This document shows, piece after piece, positions 1 to 10,888 of a stretch of 64,000 bases of DNA. Numbering within the stretch: position 1 is the first letter of the stretch; each line of letters opens with the position of its first letter. The notes beneath the pieces are model-generated. The model was not told the origin of the DNA. It did not search any database and worked only from the letters and a program-made list of their open reading frames with translations. Both the position numbers and the translations under genes were made by a program. Source of the stretch: Rugosibacter aromaticivorans (GTDB lineage: Bacteria > Pseudomonadota > Gammaproteobacteria > Burkholderiales > Rhodocyclaceae); assembly GCF_000934545.1 (NCBI RefSeq), contig NZ_CP010554.1:434001-498000 (forward strand). Reading direction: 5' to 3'.

Positions 1-1
1 C

Positions 2-97
2 ATTCCCGTAGCGCTTGATGGCTATGTTTACTTGGCACCTCACGTTGAGGAGTCGGGTTACTGCTTACTGAGAGGCAACCCTGATAAAAAAACTTGA
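2..97 (+). CDS. Possible C-terminal fragment of an upstream gene
   Basis: An open frame enters from the left edge and stops at 95-97 after about 31 codons (ends LLRGNPDKKT). No domain can be recognised. It overlaps the start of the antitoxin remnant at 84-329 in another frame. It may be the tail of a toxin or an unrelated protein, or chance. Low confidence. Confidence 0.2.
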   Translation: MPVALDGYVYLAPHVEESGYCLLRGNPDKKT

Positions 98-329
98 TGA
101 TTTTGAGAAGGATGTCCTGGCCGCTTACGAAAAAAGGGCGAACTCAAGCCTACTTCACCTTCAAAAGCCGGCTGGCCAAATTCAGGCGCGTGTCCTGGAA
201 GCAGGTATTCCGTACCAGACCTTTATCGCCAGCGTATTGCGTAAGTACACCGCTGGCCGCCTGTTTGAGAAACCATCGAGACTGACCGCCCGTGCAACCG
301 GATGCGCCGACAAGCGGCGCGCTGATTAG
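84..329 (+). pseudogene. CopG-type antitoxin remnant, frameshifted
   Basis: The frame opens with KKLDDFEKDVLAAYEK and ends with QARVLEAGIPYQTFIASVLR followed by KYTAGRL. These resemble the two ends of the common chromosomal CopG/ribbon-helix-helix antitoxin family, whose tail carries the EEGIPYQTLIASVLHKYVTGRL-like signature. Between them the reading shifts: the KGELKPTSPSKA segment lies in another frame after the A run near 130-136, and the ribbon-helix-helix core (usually ...KDKRVNIRLS...) is missing. No start codon fits. A functional antitoxin is unlikely. Family assignment is from memory of the signature. Confidence 0.6.
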
Positions 330-457
330 CTTCAATGTGAGGTTTCATACAGCAGGTCCTCCATGTGTTGAGGGCGAGTACTCATTCCCTGCCTTTTCAT
401 TGCAGCGAACGACAATCGTCGGTCTGTGTATGACGATTTGAAGCATAAACCTGTGCT

Positions 458-560
458 CAACGCCCCGGTGTATTTCCCCACAGCACCTTGTACGGGAGAA
501 AAATACTGGACAGCCCCCGGAAGATCGGCGCTGGTGACACGCCGCTATAGTTCACACGCG
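458..560 (-). pseudogene. queE 3'-end remnant
   Basis: On the minus strand this stretch mirrors the 3' end of the intact queE at 8881-9564. Shared blocks include CAACGCCC.GG.GTATT.CCCC with ACAGCAC, and later the GGTGCTGGTGACACGCCG-like block also found at 9033-9050. About 80 bases present in the intact gene between these blocks are missing, and no frame is open across it. It is best read as the relic of a second or older queE copy. The flanks 330-457 and 561-607 show no recognisable gene. Confidence 0.6.
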
Positions 561-607
561 GGCAAAACCGCCGCTTGCACCCTCCTGCGGTAAAACCGTT
601 TACAGCA

Positions 608-661
608 TTTTTATACCGCGGCCCCTATTCTTTTGACTGAATTGATGCTCAGCGCCATAAG
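608..661 (+). promoter_or_regulatory. Candidate kdp promoter and KdpE-type box
   Basis: A TTGACT at 633-638 and CATAAG at 656-661, 17 bases apart, form a sigma-70-like promoter 33 bases before the first kdp ORF. Just upstream, TTTTTATACC (608-617) resembles the T-rich KdpE operator of enterobacteria. Assignment is by position and resemblance only. Confidence 0.45.
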
Positions 662-693
662 CTGCGCAATATGTCATTCAAGTCGGAGGGTCT

Positions 694-789
694 ATGGATA
701 TCATCTGGTGTGTGTTGATCGGCGCGTTCTTTCTTTTAACCGTTGCGCTTGCAGCCGGTTGCGATCGATTGATGCCGCGGAGGAGTTGA
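694..789 (+). CDS. 31-aa kdp leader membrane peptide
   Basis: This ORF encodes MDIIWCVLIGAFFLLTVALA then AGCDRLMPRRS. It is one hydrophobic helix followed by a short basic tail, preceded by an AGTCGGAGGG ribosome site. It stops one base before kdpF. Comparable single-helix ORFs ending in CxRL precede kdpF in many proteobacterial kdp operons; I know no assigned function. A small accessory subunit or a translational coupler are both possible. Confidence 0.65.
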   Translation: MDIIWCVLIGAFFLLTVALAAGCDRLMPRRS

Positions 790-790
790 G

Positions 791-880
791 ATGAGCGCAA
801 TCTATGTTCCCGGTGCTGCGGCCGCGGCGCTGCTGCTGGTCTATCTCGTCTACGCATTGATCAAGGCGGAGGACTTCTAA
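791..880 (+). CDS. kdpF: KdpF small subunit of K+-ATPase
   Basis: The 29-residue product (MSAIYVPGAAAAALLLVYLV then YALIKAEDF) is a single transmembrane helix ending in the KAEDF-type tail usual for KdpF, which stabilises the KdpABC complex in the inner membrane. The ribosome site GAGGAGTTGAG overlaps the leader stop. The stop codon TAA directly abuts the ATG of kdpA, so translation is probably coupled. Too short for routine ORF calling but convincing by position and shape. Confidence 0.85.
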   Translation: MSAIYVPGAAAAALLLVYLVYALIKAEDF

Positions 881-2680
<1,800 letters not shown>

Positions 2681-2690
2681 GGTGACATTT

Positions 2691-4760
2691 ATGCCAACTA
2701 TCAATAGACTTTCCCTGTTCGATTCCGCCCTGCTGCAGCCATCGCTGGTCGATGCGCTGCGCAAGCTTGACCCGCGCGTGCAGTGGCGTAACCCCGTGAT
2801 GTTCGTAGTGTATGCCGGCAGCCTCTTTACCACGGGCTTGTGGCTGCAGGCGCTCGGTGGTCAAGGCGAAGCACCGGCCTGGTTCATCGGCGCCATCACG
2901 CTGTGGCTGTGGTTTACGGTGCTGTTCGCCAACTTTGCCGAGGCGTTGGCCGAAGGTCGCAGCAAGGCCCAGGCGGCAGCGTTGCGTAGCACCAAGAAGA
3001 CTGTCCTGGCCAAAAAGCTGAGGGAGCCACGCTATGGCGCTCAGGTGGTTTCCGTACCTGGTGCCGACCTGCGGCGCGGCGACGTGGTTCTGGTCGGGAC
3101 CGGTGATATGATCCCGGCCGATGGCGAGGTGATCGAGGGTGTTGCTTCGGTCAATGAAAGCGCCATCACGGGCGAGTCGGCGCCGGTGATTCGCGAAGCG
3201 GGCGGCGACTTTTCCGCCGTCACTGGCGGCACGACGGTGCTGTCGGATTGGATCGTGGTACGCGTTACTGCCAACCCTGGCGAAGCCTTCATTGATCGCA
3301 TGATTGCGCTGGTAGAAGGGGCGAAACGCCAGAAGACGCCCAACGAAATCGCACTTACCATCCTGTTGGTGGCACTGACGCTGATTTTCCTGCTGGCGAC
3401 CGTTACGCTCTTGCCTTACACGCTATTCAGTGTAGAAGTAGCCAAGGTTGGCCATCCGGTGACGGTGACCGCGCTGGTGGCACTGCTGGTGTGCCTGATC
3501 CCGACCACGATTGGTGCCTTGCTGTCGGCCATCGGCATTGCCGGCATGAGCCGCATGCTGGGTGCCAATGTCATTGCCACTTCCGGCCGTGCGGTAGAAG
3601 CGGCGGGTGACGTGGATGTGCTGCTACTCGACAAAACCGGCACCATTACGCTGGGTAATCGCCAGGCGTCTGCGTTCATGCCCGTGCGTGGTGTGACCGA
3701 AGAGCAATTGACCGATGTGGCGCAACTCTCCTCGCTCGCTGACGAAACCCCCGAAGGGCGCAGCATCGTGGTGCTGGCCAAGCAGCACTTCAACCTGCGC
3801 GAGCGGGATATCCACGCGCTGGGCGCGACCTTTGTCCCATTCTCGGCCCAGACCCGCATGAGTGGTGTCAATCTCGGCAGCCGGCAAATTCGCAAAGGCG
3901 CAATGGATGCGATTCGCCACTATGTCGAGGCCAACGGCGGCAGCTTCCCGCAGGAGGCGCTGCAGGCCGCTGACGACGTGTCGCGACGTGGCAGTACGCC
4001 GCTTGTGGTCGCCGACGGTGGTCAGGTGCTGGGCGTGATCGAGCTCAAGGATATCGTCAAGGGCGGCATCAAGGAGCGCTTTGGCGAGCTGCGCCGCATG
4101 GGCATAAAAACGGTGATGATTACCGGCGACAATCGGCTGACCGCCGCCGCCATCGCCGCCGAGGCGGGGGTGGATGACTTCCTCGCCGAGGCAACACCGG
4201 AAGCCAAGCTGGCGCTGATCCGCCAATATCAGGCCGAAGGCCGGCTGGTGGCGATGACTGGCGATGGCACCAACGACGCGCCTGCACTCGCGCAGGCCGA
4301 CGTGGCGGTGGCCATGCATAGCGGCACCCAGGCGGCGAAAGAGGCCGGCAACATGGTCGATCTCGACTCGAACCCCACCAAGCTGCTGGAAGTGGTCGCG
4401 GTCGGCAAGCAGATGCTGATGACGCGCGGCGCGCTGACCACTTTCAGCATCGCCAATGATGTGGCCAAGTACTTCGCCATCATTCCGGCCATGTTCGTGG
4501 TGGTCTACCCGCAGCTCGATGCGCTGAACGTCATGCACCTCGGCAGTCCGATGTCGGCAATCCTGTCGGCGGTGATTTTCAATGCGCTGGTCATCGTGGC
4601 GCTGATTCCGCTGGCGCTCAAAGGCATCGCCTATCGTCCGCAGGCTGCCGCTGTGGTATTGCGGCGCAATCTTGCGCTCTATGGCTTGGGTGGAATTCTG
4701 GTTCCGTTCCTTGGCATCAAGCTCATCGACCTTGGCCTCGTGGCGCTTGGTCTGGTGTAA
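2691..4760 (+). CDS. kdpB: KdpB, P-type ATPase subunit
   Basis: This 689-residue type IA P-type ATPase energises K+ uptake. It shows the TGES actuator motif (AITGESAPV), the phosphorylation motif [10 protein letters not shown], and the hinge [22 protein letters not shown] chose the ATG at 2691 because GAGGTG lies at the right distance; a GTG at 2682 in the same frame would add three residues. It follows kdpA with no promoter between and is followed ten bases later by kdpC. Confidence 0.97.
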   Translation: MPTINRLSLFDSALLQPSLVDALRKLDPRVQWRNPVMFVVYAGSLFTTGLWLQALGGQGEAPAWFIGAITLWLWFTVLFANFAEALAEGRSKAQAAALRSTKKTVLAKKLREPRYGAQVVSVPGADLRRGDVVLVGTGDMIPADGEVIEGVASVNESAITGESAPVIREAGGDFSAVTGGTTVLSDWIVVRVTANPGEAFIDRMIALVEGAKRQKTPNEIALTILLVALTLIFLLATVTLLPYTLFSVEVAKVGHPVTVTALVALLVCLIPTTIGALLSAIGIAGMSRMLGANVIATSGRAVEAAGDVDVLLLDKTGTITLGNRQASAFMPVRGVTEEQLTDVAQLSSLADETPEGRSIVVLAKQHFNLRERDIHALGATFVPFSAQTRMSGVNLGSRQIRKGAMDAIRHYVEANGGSFPQEALQAADDVSRRGSTPLVVADGGQVLGVIELKDIVKGGIKERFGELRRMGIKTVMITGDNRLTAAAIAAEAGVDDFLAEATPEAKLALIRQYQAEGRLVAMTGDGTNDAPALAQADVAVAMHSGTQAAKEAGNMVDLDSNPTKLLEVVAVGKQMLMTRGALTTFSIANDVAKYFAIIPAMFVVVYPQLDALNVMHLGSPMSAILSAVIFNALVIVALIPLALKGIAYRPQAAAVVLRRNLALYGLGGILVPFLGIKLIDLGLVALGLV

Positions 4761-4770
4761 GGAGATCACT

Positions 4771-5358
4771 ATGAAAACGCTACTACGTCCGGCAGTCAGC
4801 TTGTTTGTGGTACTGACCGTGCTGACGGGCTTGATTTATCCGCTCGCGATTACCGGCGTTGGCCAGTTGCTTTTTGCACATGCGGCCAATGGTTCGATCG
4901 TGACGGTGAATGGCAAAGCAGTCGGTTCCAAACTGATTGGTCAGTCGTTTACCGCCCCCGGCTATTTTTGGGGGCGGCCCTCGGCTACCGGCCCCTATCC
5001 CTACAACGCGACGGCTTCCAGCGGATCCAACCTGGGGCCGCTGAATCCAGGGTTGAGTGAGGCGGTCATGGCGCGCATCATCGCACTCAAGGCCGCCGAC
5101 CCCGGCAATACACAGCCGGTGCCGGTGGACCTGGTGACCGCTTCGGGCAGCGGCCTCGATCCGGAAATATCGCTGGCTGCCGCGCGGTATCAGGCAGCGC
5201 GTGTCGCCAGGGCAAGGAGCCTGTCGGTTGACAAGGTGCAAACGCTGATCGGGCAGCACGCCATACGCCCGTGGCTAGGCATCTTCGGCGAGCCGCGCGT
5301 GAGCGTGCTCATGCTCAATCTTGCGCTCGATGGCGGCTCACCACTCGGTGAAAGATAG
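4771..5358 (+). CDS. kdpC: KdpC, stabilising subunit
   Basis: A 195-residue protein with one N-terminal membrane helix ([22 protein letters not shown]) and a periplasmic domain containing [20 protein letters not shown] and [10 protein letters not shown], both hallmarks of KdpC. KdpC supports the KdpA/KdpB complex and raises its substrate affinity. The ATG at 4771 has a GGAGATC ribosome site; the same frame is open upstream inside kdpB but lacks a better start. Confidence 0.96.
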   Translation: MKTLLRPAVSLFVVLTVLTGLIYPLAITGVGQLLFAHAANGSIVTVNGKAVGSKLIGQSFTAPGYFWGRPSATGPYPYNATASSGSNLGPLNPGLSEAVMARIIALKAADPGNTQPVPVDLVTASGSGLDPEISLAAARYQAARVARARSLSVDKVQTLIGQHAIRPWLGIFGEPRVSVLMLNLALDGGSPLGER

Positions 5359-5415
5359 TGCAGGTGGTTGAAAAGCGGCTGGGCAGAATTTTCCAATAAC
5401 CGGTTAAAGTGCGTC

Positions 5416-8130
5416 ATGGCACAAGACGATCAGCGCCCCAATCCTGACGAACTGCTCGAACGCGTACAGTTTGATGAGCAGCAGGAACGCCACGGCAAAC
5501 TGAAAATTTTCTTCGGCGCCTCGCCCGGCGTTGGCAAGACCTATGCGATGCTGAATGAAGCGCGGCGGTTACGCACCCAAGGGCTGGATGTGGTCGTGGG
5601 TGTGGTCGAAACCCACGGCCGCAGCGAAACAGCGGTGTTGCTGGAAGGACAGGAGATTCTGCCGCGCAAAGACATCGCGCATCGTAACGGCACACGCAAG
5701 GAATTTGATCTCGATGCCGCACTCAAGCGTCGCCCGGCGGTGCTGCTGGTCGACGAACTCGCTCATTCGAATGCACCCGGCTGCCGCCATCCCAAACGCT
5801 GGCAGGATGTCGAGGAACTGCTGGCTGCTGGCATCGACGTGCTGACGACGGTCAATGTCCAGCACATCGAAAGCCTGAACGATATTGTCGGCAGCATTAC
5901 CGGCATCCGTGTTTGGGAAACGGTCCCCGACCATGTATTCGCCGGGGCAAACGAGATCGTGCTGGTGGATCTGCCGCCGGAGGATCTGCTGGTACGCCTG
6001 CGCGAAGGCAAGGTTTATCTGCCTGAACAGGCCGAGCGTGCGATCCAGAACTTTTTTCGCAAGGGCAATCTGATTGCGCTGCGCGAACTGGCACTGCGCC
6101 AGACGGCTGACCGTGTTGACGATCAGATGCGCGCGTTGCGCCGTACCAGCGCTCAGTGGGTCTGGCAAACACGCGACACGTTGCTTGCCTGCATCGGGCC
6201 TGGCGATGTGGACGAAAAAGTAGTGCGTACGGCGGCGCGTCTGGCTGCCAAGCTGGATGCCACATGGCATGCGGTGTACGTGGAAACGCCCAATCTCCAG
6301 CGCCTGCCGGAGGCCCGGCGGCGCGCTGTTCTCAAGACACTCAAGCTCGCCCAGGAACTGGGTGCGGAAACAGCCACGCTTTCCGGGCAGGACGCAGTCG
6401 CGTCGGTGCTCGACTATGCACGATGCAATAATCTTGGCCGTATCGTCGTCGGGCGCAGCACCGGCAAGCGCTGGCAACTGCCGGGACGTGCACCATTCAG
6501 CCAGCGCCTGGGTGCGCATGCACCGGATATTGATCTCATCGCCGTGGCACGCGATGCGCTGGGCACGCGTCGTCCGTCCACCGTGAGCTCTGGACTGGAT
6601 GAAGCGGCGCGTGTCAAGCCCCAATTGCGTGGGTATTTATACGCAGCGCTGACCTGCATTGGCATCACTGTGGTGGCCACACCGCTGCAGCAGTACTTTG
6701 AGCCTGCCAATATTGCCATGCTGTTCCTGCTCGGTGTGGTATTCATCGCCAACCAATTTGGGCGTGGCCCGGCGGCGCTTGCGGCGCTGCTCAACGTGGC
6801 CGCCTTCGACTTCTTTTTTGTGCCGCCGCACCTGAGTTTTGCTGTCAGCGATGTGCAGTACGTAGTGACGTTTGCCGTCATGCTGATCGTTGGCCTGGTT
6901 ATTGGCCATTTGACCGCCGGGCTGCGTTACCAGTTGTGGGTGGCGCGCAGTCGTGAACAACGCGCGCGCAGTCTTGCGCAGATGGCCAAGTCGCTCTCCT
7001 CGGCTCTGGTCGAGGAACAGGTGGTTGCGCTAAGCGACAAGTTTGTCGAATCTACCTTTCACGCCAAGGCCGCCATCCTTCTGCCGGATCTCGGCGACCG
7101 GTTGCAAATGCCGACTATACACGGCAGTACGCCGACCTATGACCTGGTGGTCGCGCAATGGAGTTACGATAAAAACGAACCGGCTGGCGCCGGCACCGAC
7201 ACGCTACCGGCGAATGCCCAGCTGTATCTGCCGCTTAAAGCGCCGATGCGGGTGCGCGGTGTGCTGGTGGTTGAACCGGATAACCTGCGCCTGCTGATGA
7301 TTCCCGAGCAGCGTCGACTGCTTGACACGTTTGCTGCGCTGGTCGCGATTGCACTCGAACGCATCCACTTCGTGTCGGTAGCGAAGGACACCCTGATCCG
7401 CATGGAATCGGAGCGTCTGCGCAACTCCTTGCTGACAACGCTTTCACACGATTTACGCACACCGCTCACGACACTGGTTGGCCTGGCCGAGACTTTGTTG
7501 CTTGATCTGGTGGCGGCGGAATCCACCCACGCAGATAAGGCGAGTGCGATTCATGAACAGGCCCTGCACACCAGCCGCCTGGTGAATGATCTGCTAGAGA
7601 TGGCCAAGCTGCAATCTGGCGAGATTACGCTGCGCAAGGACTGGCAGTCGCTGGAAGAGATTGTTGGCAGCGCGCTGAAGAGCCTCGAACCACTCATGAG
7701 TAAACATCCGCTCGAGCTCGATTTGCCGGCGGGGCTGCCATTGGTCAGGTGCGATGCCGTGCTGTTGGAACGGGTGCTGGTCAATCTGCTTGAAAACGCC
7801 ACCAAATACACCAGCCCGGAAACGCTTATTGGCATCCGTGTGAGCACAGCTGATACGGTTGTCCGTGTCGAAGTGTGGGACCAAGGTGCGGGCTTGCCAC
7901 CAGGTCAGGAGCGCGCGATATTCGATAAGTTCGCGCGCGGCCAGAAAGAGTCGGCCATTCCCGGTACGGGTCTGGGACTCGCGATCTGCGAAGCCATCGT
8001 GCAGGCGCATGGTGGAAAAATCTGGGCAGAAAACCATGCGCCGCAGGGCGCACGGTTTGTGTTCACGCTGCCGCTGGAAGCACAGCCAAGCATTGAACCC
8101 GAGGTGCCTGATGAAAGCGGGACGCGATGA
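5416..8130 (+). CDS. kdpD: KdpD, osmosensitive K+ sensor histidine kinase
   Basis: From the ATG at 5416 the protein has 904 residues; a TTG at 5368 in frame is possible but less likely. In order: the KdpD N-terminal domain with a Walker-A-like GASPGVGKTYAML near residue 40, a Usp-like domain (about 245-370), a DUF4118 four-helix membrane segment (about 410-510), a GAF-like region, HisKA with phospho-acceptor SHDLRTPL near 680, and the HATPase domain (GTGLGLAICEAIV). It signals low K+ or osmotic stress to KdpE. Its end overlaps kdpE by four bases. Confidence 0.95.
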   Translation: MAQDDQRPNPDELLERVQFDEQQERHGKLKIFFGASPGVGKTYAMLNEARRLRTQGLDVVVGVVETHGRSETAVLLEGQEILPRKDIAHRNGTRKEFDLDAALKRRPAVLLVDELAHSNAPGCRHPKRWQDVEELLAAGIDVLTTVNVQHIESLNDIVGSITGIRVWETVPDHVFAGANEIVLVDLPPEDLLVRLREGKVYLPEQAERAIQNFFRKGNLIALRELALRQTADRVDDQMRALRRTSAQWVWQTRDTLLACIGPGDVDEKVVRTAARLAAKLDATWHAVYVETPNLQRLPEARRRAVLKTLKLAQELGAETATLSGQDAVASVLDYARCNNLGRIVVGRSTGKRWQLPGRAPFSQRLGAHAPDIDLIAVARDALGTRRPSTVSSGLDEAARVKPQLRGYLYAALTCIGITVVATPLQQYFEPANIAMLFLLGVVFIANQFGRGPAALAALLNVAAFDFFFVPPHLSFAVSDVQYVVTFAVMLIVGLVIGHLTAGLRYQLWVARSREQRARSLAQMAKSLSSALVEEQVVALSDKFVESTFHAKAAILLPDLGDRLQMPTIHGSTPTYDLVVAQWSYDKNEPAGAGTDTLPANAQLYLPLKAPMRVRGVLVVEPDNLRLLMIPEQRRLLDTFAALVAIALERIHFVSVAKDTLIRMESERLRNSLLTTLSHDLRTPLTTLVGLAETLLLDLVAAESTHADKASAIHEQALHTSRLVNDLLEMAKLQSGEITLRKDWQSLEEIVGSALKSLEPLMSKHPLELDLPAGLPLVRCDAVLLERVLVNLLENATKYTSPETLIGIRVSTADTVVRVEVWDQGAGLPPGQERAIFDKFARGQKESAIPGTGLGLAICEAIVQAHGGKIWAENHAPQGARFVFTLPLEAQPSIEPEVPDESGTR

Positions 8131-8825
8131 CAGCGGAAACCCCCGGCAACCTACTGATCATCGAGGATGAAAAGGCAATCCGCCGCTTCGTGCGCCACGT
8201 ATTGGAGGCCGAAGGCTACCGCCTGTTCGAGGCCGAGCATTTGCAACGTGGCCTGATTGAAGCCGGCACGCGCAAACCCGATATGGTGATTCTTGATCTT
8301 GGCCTGCCGGACGGTGATGGCATGGATTTCATTCACCAGCTGCGCGCCTGGAGCGGCATACCCATTCTTGTGCTGTCGGCGCGGGTGGATGAACGTGACA
8401 AGGTCGCGGCGCTGGACGCCGGTGCCGATGATTATCTGGTCAAGCCCTTCGGCGTGGGCGAACTGCTGGCGCGGGTGCGCGCATCCTTGCGCCGGCATGC
8501 ACGAGCCGGAGAAACGCTTAGTCCCAACGTGCAGTTTGGCGATGTGCGTGTCGACCTGACCAATCGACAAGTCACCAAAGCCGGCGCAAAAGTGCATCTC
8601 ACACAAATCGAATTTCGCCTGCTCGCTGTTCTGCTGAGCCATCCGGAAAAGGTGCTGACACACCGCCATCTGTTGCGTGAAGTCTGGGGGCCGCCTTATG
8701 TGGAACACAGCCATTATTTGCGCATCTACATGGGGCATCTTCGGCAAAAGCTGGAAGGCGATCCGGCGCGGCCCCGACACCTGATTACCGAGACAGGTAT
8801 CGGCTACCGGTTCGTACCCGCCTAA
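8127..8825 (+). CDS. kdpE: KdpE, OmpR-type response regulator
   Basis: The 232-residue protein has a receiver domain with phospho-acceptor Asp in MVILDLGLPDGDG, the Lys in LVKPFG, and a C-terminal winged helix (VHLTQIEFRLLAVLLSHPEK ... TETGIGYRFV). It activates kdp transcription when phosphorylated by KdpD. Start ATG at 8127 overlaps the kdpD stop (ATGA), which indicates translational coupling. It is the last gene of the operon and converges on queE. Confidence 0.96.
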   Translation: MTAETPGNLLIIEDEKAIRRFVRHVLEAEGYRLFEAEHLQRGLIEAGTRKPDMVILDLGLPDGDGMDFIHQLRAWSGIPILVLSARVDERDKVAALDAGADDYLVKPFGVGELLARVRASLRRHARAGETLSPNVQFGDVRVDLTNRQVTKAGAKVHLTQIEFRLLAVLLSHPEKVLTHRHLLREVWGPPYVEHSHYLRIYMGHLRQKLEGDPARPRHLITETGIGYRFVPA

Positions 8826-8880
8826 GCCGAAACTTCACGAAATTTGATCGGCAGGCCCATTTTCAGCATTGTCAGGCGCG

Positions 8881-9564
8881 TCAACGCCCTGGCGTATTGC
8901 CCCACAGCACTTTATGTAATTGCAGCTGAAAGCGAACGGGTAGCTTGTCGTCAATAATCCATTGGGCGAGCTGCCCCGCCTCAAGCTGGCCCTGCACGGG
9001 GGAAAACAGCACGGGGCAGCGCTCGAAAAGTCGGTGCTGGTGACACGCCGTTATGGCCCATTCATAGTCTTCCCGCGATGCCAGCACCAGCTTTAGTTCA
9101 TCGTGTGCGGTGAGCAGGTCGAGATTTTCCCAACGATTTTTTGTCGTCTCGCCCGAGCCAGGTGCCTTGATGTCCATGATACGCGAAACACGCGGATCAA
9201 TACCGCCGATATCCAGCGCACCACTGGTTTCCAGCGAAACGGAATAGCCCGCTTCACACAATGCGACGAGCAAGGGCAAACAATTTTTTTGCGCTAATGG
9301 TTCGCCACCCGTGACGCAAACGGTCGTGCAATGGAATTCGGCAACTTGCGCCAGAATGGCGTCGATGGGGATCGTGCCACCGCCGTGAAAGGCATATTCG
9401 GTATCACACCAGGTGCAGCGCAATGGACAGCCCGTGAGGCGAATAAACACCGTGGGTAGCCCTACGCGGCTTGATTCACCTTGAATGGAATGGAAAATTT
9501 CAGTGACGCGGAGCGCGTCGCTGCGCACAGAAGATGCGGTGGGTTGGGTCGTTGCCACAGACAT
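8881..9564 (-). CDS. queE: QueE, 7-carboxy-7-deazaguanine synthase
   Basis: This 227-residue radical SAM enzyme converts 6-carboxytetrahydropterin to 7-carboxy-7-deazaguanine in queuosine synthesis. The iron-sulfur motif C-x3-C-x2-C is present in TGCPLRCTWCDTEYAFHGG near residue 50, and the C-terminus FQLQLHKVLWGNTPGR is typical of QueE. It lies seven bases downstream of cpoB and reads as the last gene of the Tol-Pal operon. A decayed relative of its 3' end lies at 458-560. Confidence 0.95.
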   Translation of the reverse strand: MSVATTQPTASSVRSDALRVTEIFHSIQGESSRVGLPTVFIRLTGCPLRCTWCDTEYAFHGGGTIPIDAILAQVAEFHCTTVCVTGGEPLAQKNCLPLLVALCEAGYSVSLETSGALDIGGIDPRVSRIMDIKAPGSGETTKNRWENLDLLTAHDELKLVLASREDYEWAITACHQHRLFERCPVLFSPVQGQLEAGQLAQWIIDDKLPVRFQLQLHKVLWGNTPGR

Positions 9565-9571
9565 GGGGGTG

Positions 9572-10312
9572 CTATTTCTTTTTGATGTGGGTGAGCTTTA
9601 GCTCTCGCTTGGCGCGTTTTCCTGCATCACTCATCGGGTATTTGTCGCTCAGTTTTTGCAGCACCGCGTGCGCGGCTTTAAAGTCTTTGAGCGCTTTCAG
9701 ACTTTCTGCCTCGCCTTCGAGTGCATCCGGTGCGCGCTCATCTTGTGGCCAGGTGGCGGCAAATTTTTCAAACAAGGCGGCGCCTTGCTTGTGGTCTTTG
9801 GCTTGTGCGTGGGCATAGGCACCCCAATAGGTTGCGGAATCCTGCATGGTGCTGTTTGGCCAGGTTTCGATGAACGAAAGAAAGCTTGCGCCAGCTTCTT
9901 TAAATTTTGATGCTTTTAGCAGGTTCAGCGCGGTTTCATAGTCGCGGGTTTCTTTTGCGCTATCCACCTTGGCGGGCGGTGTGGGCGTGCCGGCCTCATT
10001 CGCCGCGGGTTCCAGTTTTCGCAGGCGATTATCCAGATCGATATAAAAATCTTTTTGCCGTTTTTGCAGTGCGTCCAGATCGTGAAACATCACTTCTTGC
10101 TGGCCACGCAGTTTGGCTAGATCGGCACGGATGCTTTCTAGCTGATTTGCGAAATCAAGCTGATTGCTATTGACTGTTTCTATGCGCTGGGTAAGGGCAT
10201 TTACATCGCTGCGCAGTTGTTCAATGCGCTGACGCGCCAGATCATCATCAAACAGGCCGGCACGCGCTGGCAACGTGAAGCAGAGGAGTGCCAGCGCCCA
10301 GGCGCCCCGCAT
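9572..10312 (-). CDS. cpoB: CpoB (YbgF), Tol-Pal-linked periplasmic protein
   Basis: The 246-residue protein has a signal peptide (WALALLCFTLPARAGLF), a coiled-coil trimerisation segment rich in Q, L and D (about residues 25-100), and TPR-like repeats at the C-terminus (ETALNLLKASKFKEAGASFL, MSDAGKRAKREL). CpoB links peptidoglycan synthesis to outer-membrane constriction. Its ATG overlaps the pal stop codon (ATGA at 10309-10312), the usual pal-cpoB junction. Confidence 0.93.
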   Translation of the reverse strand: MRGAWALALLCFTLPARAGLFDDDLARQRIEQLRSDVNALTQRIETVNSNQLDFANQLESIRADLAKLRGQQEVMFHDLDALQKRQKDFYIDLDNRLRKLEPAANEAGTPTPPAKVDSAKETRDYETALNLLKASKFKEAGASFLSFIETWPNSTMQDSATYWGAYAHAQAKDHKQGAALFEKFAATWPQDERAPDALEGEAESLKALKDFKAAHAVLQKLSDKYPMSDAGKRAKRELKLTHIKKK

Positions 10313-10851
10313 CAGAACTCGCCCGAATAGAGCATGTCACCACGCCGGTTTTTCGCCCAGCATTCTTCAGTGAATTCGCTGCACGTCGGTTTTTCTTTAC
10401 CCAGGCTGACCGCTTCAAGCTGGTCTTCGCGGGTACCGAGCAGCGAGAGCGATTTTTTTATCGCTTCGGCGCGCTTTTGACCCAGCGCCAGATTGTATTC
10501 GCGGCTGCCGCGTTCATCGGCATTGCCCTGGATCAGCATTTTCATGTTTGGGTTGGCGGCGAGGAACTTGCCGTGCGTGGCCAGTAGCGTCTGATATTCA
10601 TCCTTGACGACATAGCTGTCATAGTCGAAATAAATGCTGCGTTTGGACAGCGGGCTGCGCGGGTCTTTCAGTGCGGCCACGCTCATCGGGTCGAAGCTTT
10701 CGATTTTGGAAGTCGTTGGAGCAGGTTCGACAGCGGCTGGTGTGCGCGACTCTACACCCGATGGATTTTGTTCGGGCGCGGGCGGCTGCGAGCCGCAAGC
10801 GGAAAGTAGTAGAGTCAGAGCGATAGTGGAAAGCAAGCTTACGGTGCGCAT
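10312..10851 (-). CDS. pal: Pal, peptidoglycan-associated lipoprotein
   Basis: I take the start at 10851 (MRTVSLLSTIALTLLLSACG), which has a GAGGA ribosome site and gives a lipoprotein signal peptide with lipobox LLSAC; the frame is open further upstream without support. The 179-residue product ends in an OmpA-type peptidoglycan-binding domain (IYFDYDSYVVKDEY, LIQGNADERGSREYNLALGQ). It anchors the outer membrane to peptidoglycan as part of Tol-Pal. Confidence 0.95.
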   Translation of the reverse strand: MRTVSLLSTIALTLLLSACGSQPPAPEQNPSGVESRTPAAVEPAPTTSKIESFDPMSVAALKDPRSPLSKRSIYFDYDSYVVKDEYQTLLATHGKFLAANPNMKMLIQGNADERGSREYNLALGQKRAEAIKKSLSLLGTREDQLEAVSLGKEKPTCSEFTEECWAKNRRGDMLYSGEF

Positions 10852-10888
10852 GATAGTGTCCTCGTGAGAAATGTTGGTGGGTGATGGT

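Noticed and set aside
9025..9050. Repeat-like AAAAGTCGGTGCTGGTGACA in queE
   Set aside because: It codes for CHQHRLFER, expected in QueE, and its match at 521-545 is explained by the queE remnant. A common origin with the dispersed repeat cannot be excluded but is not shown.
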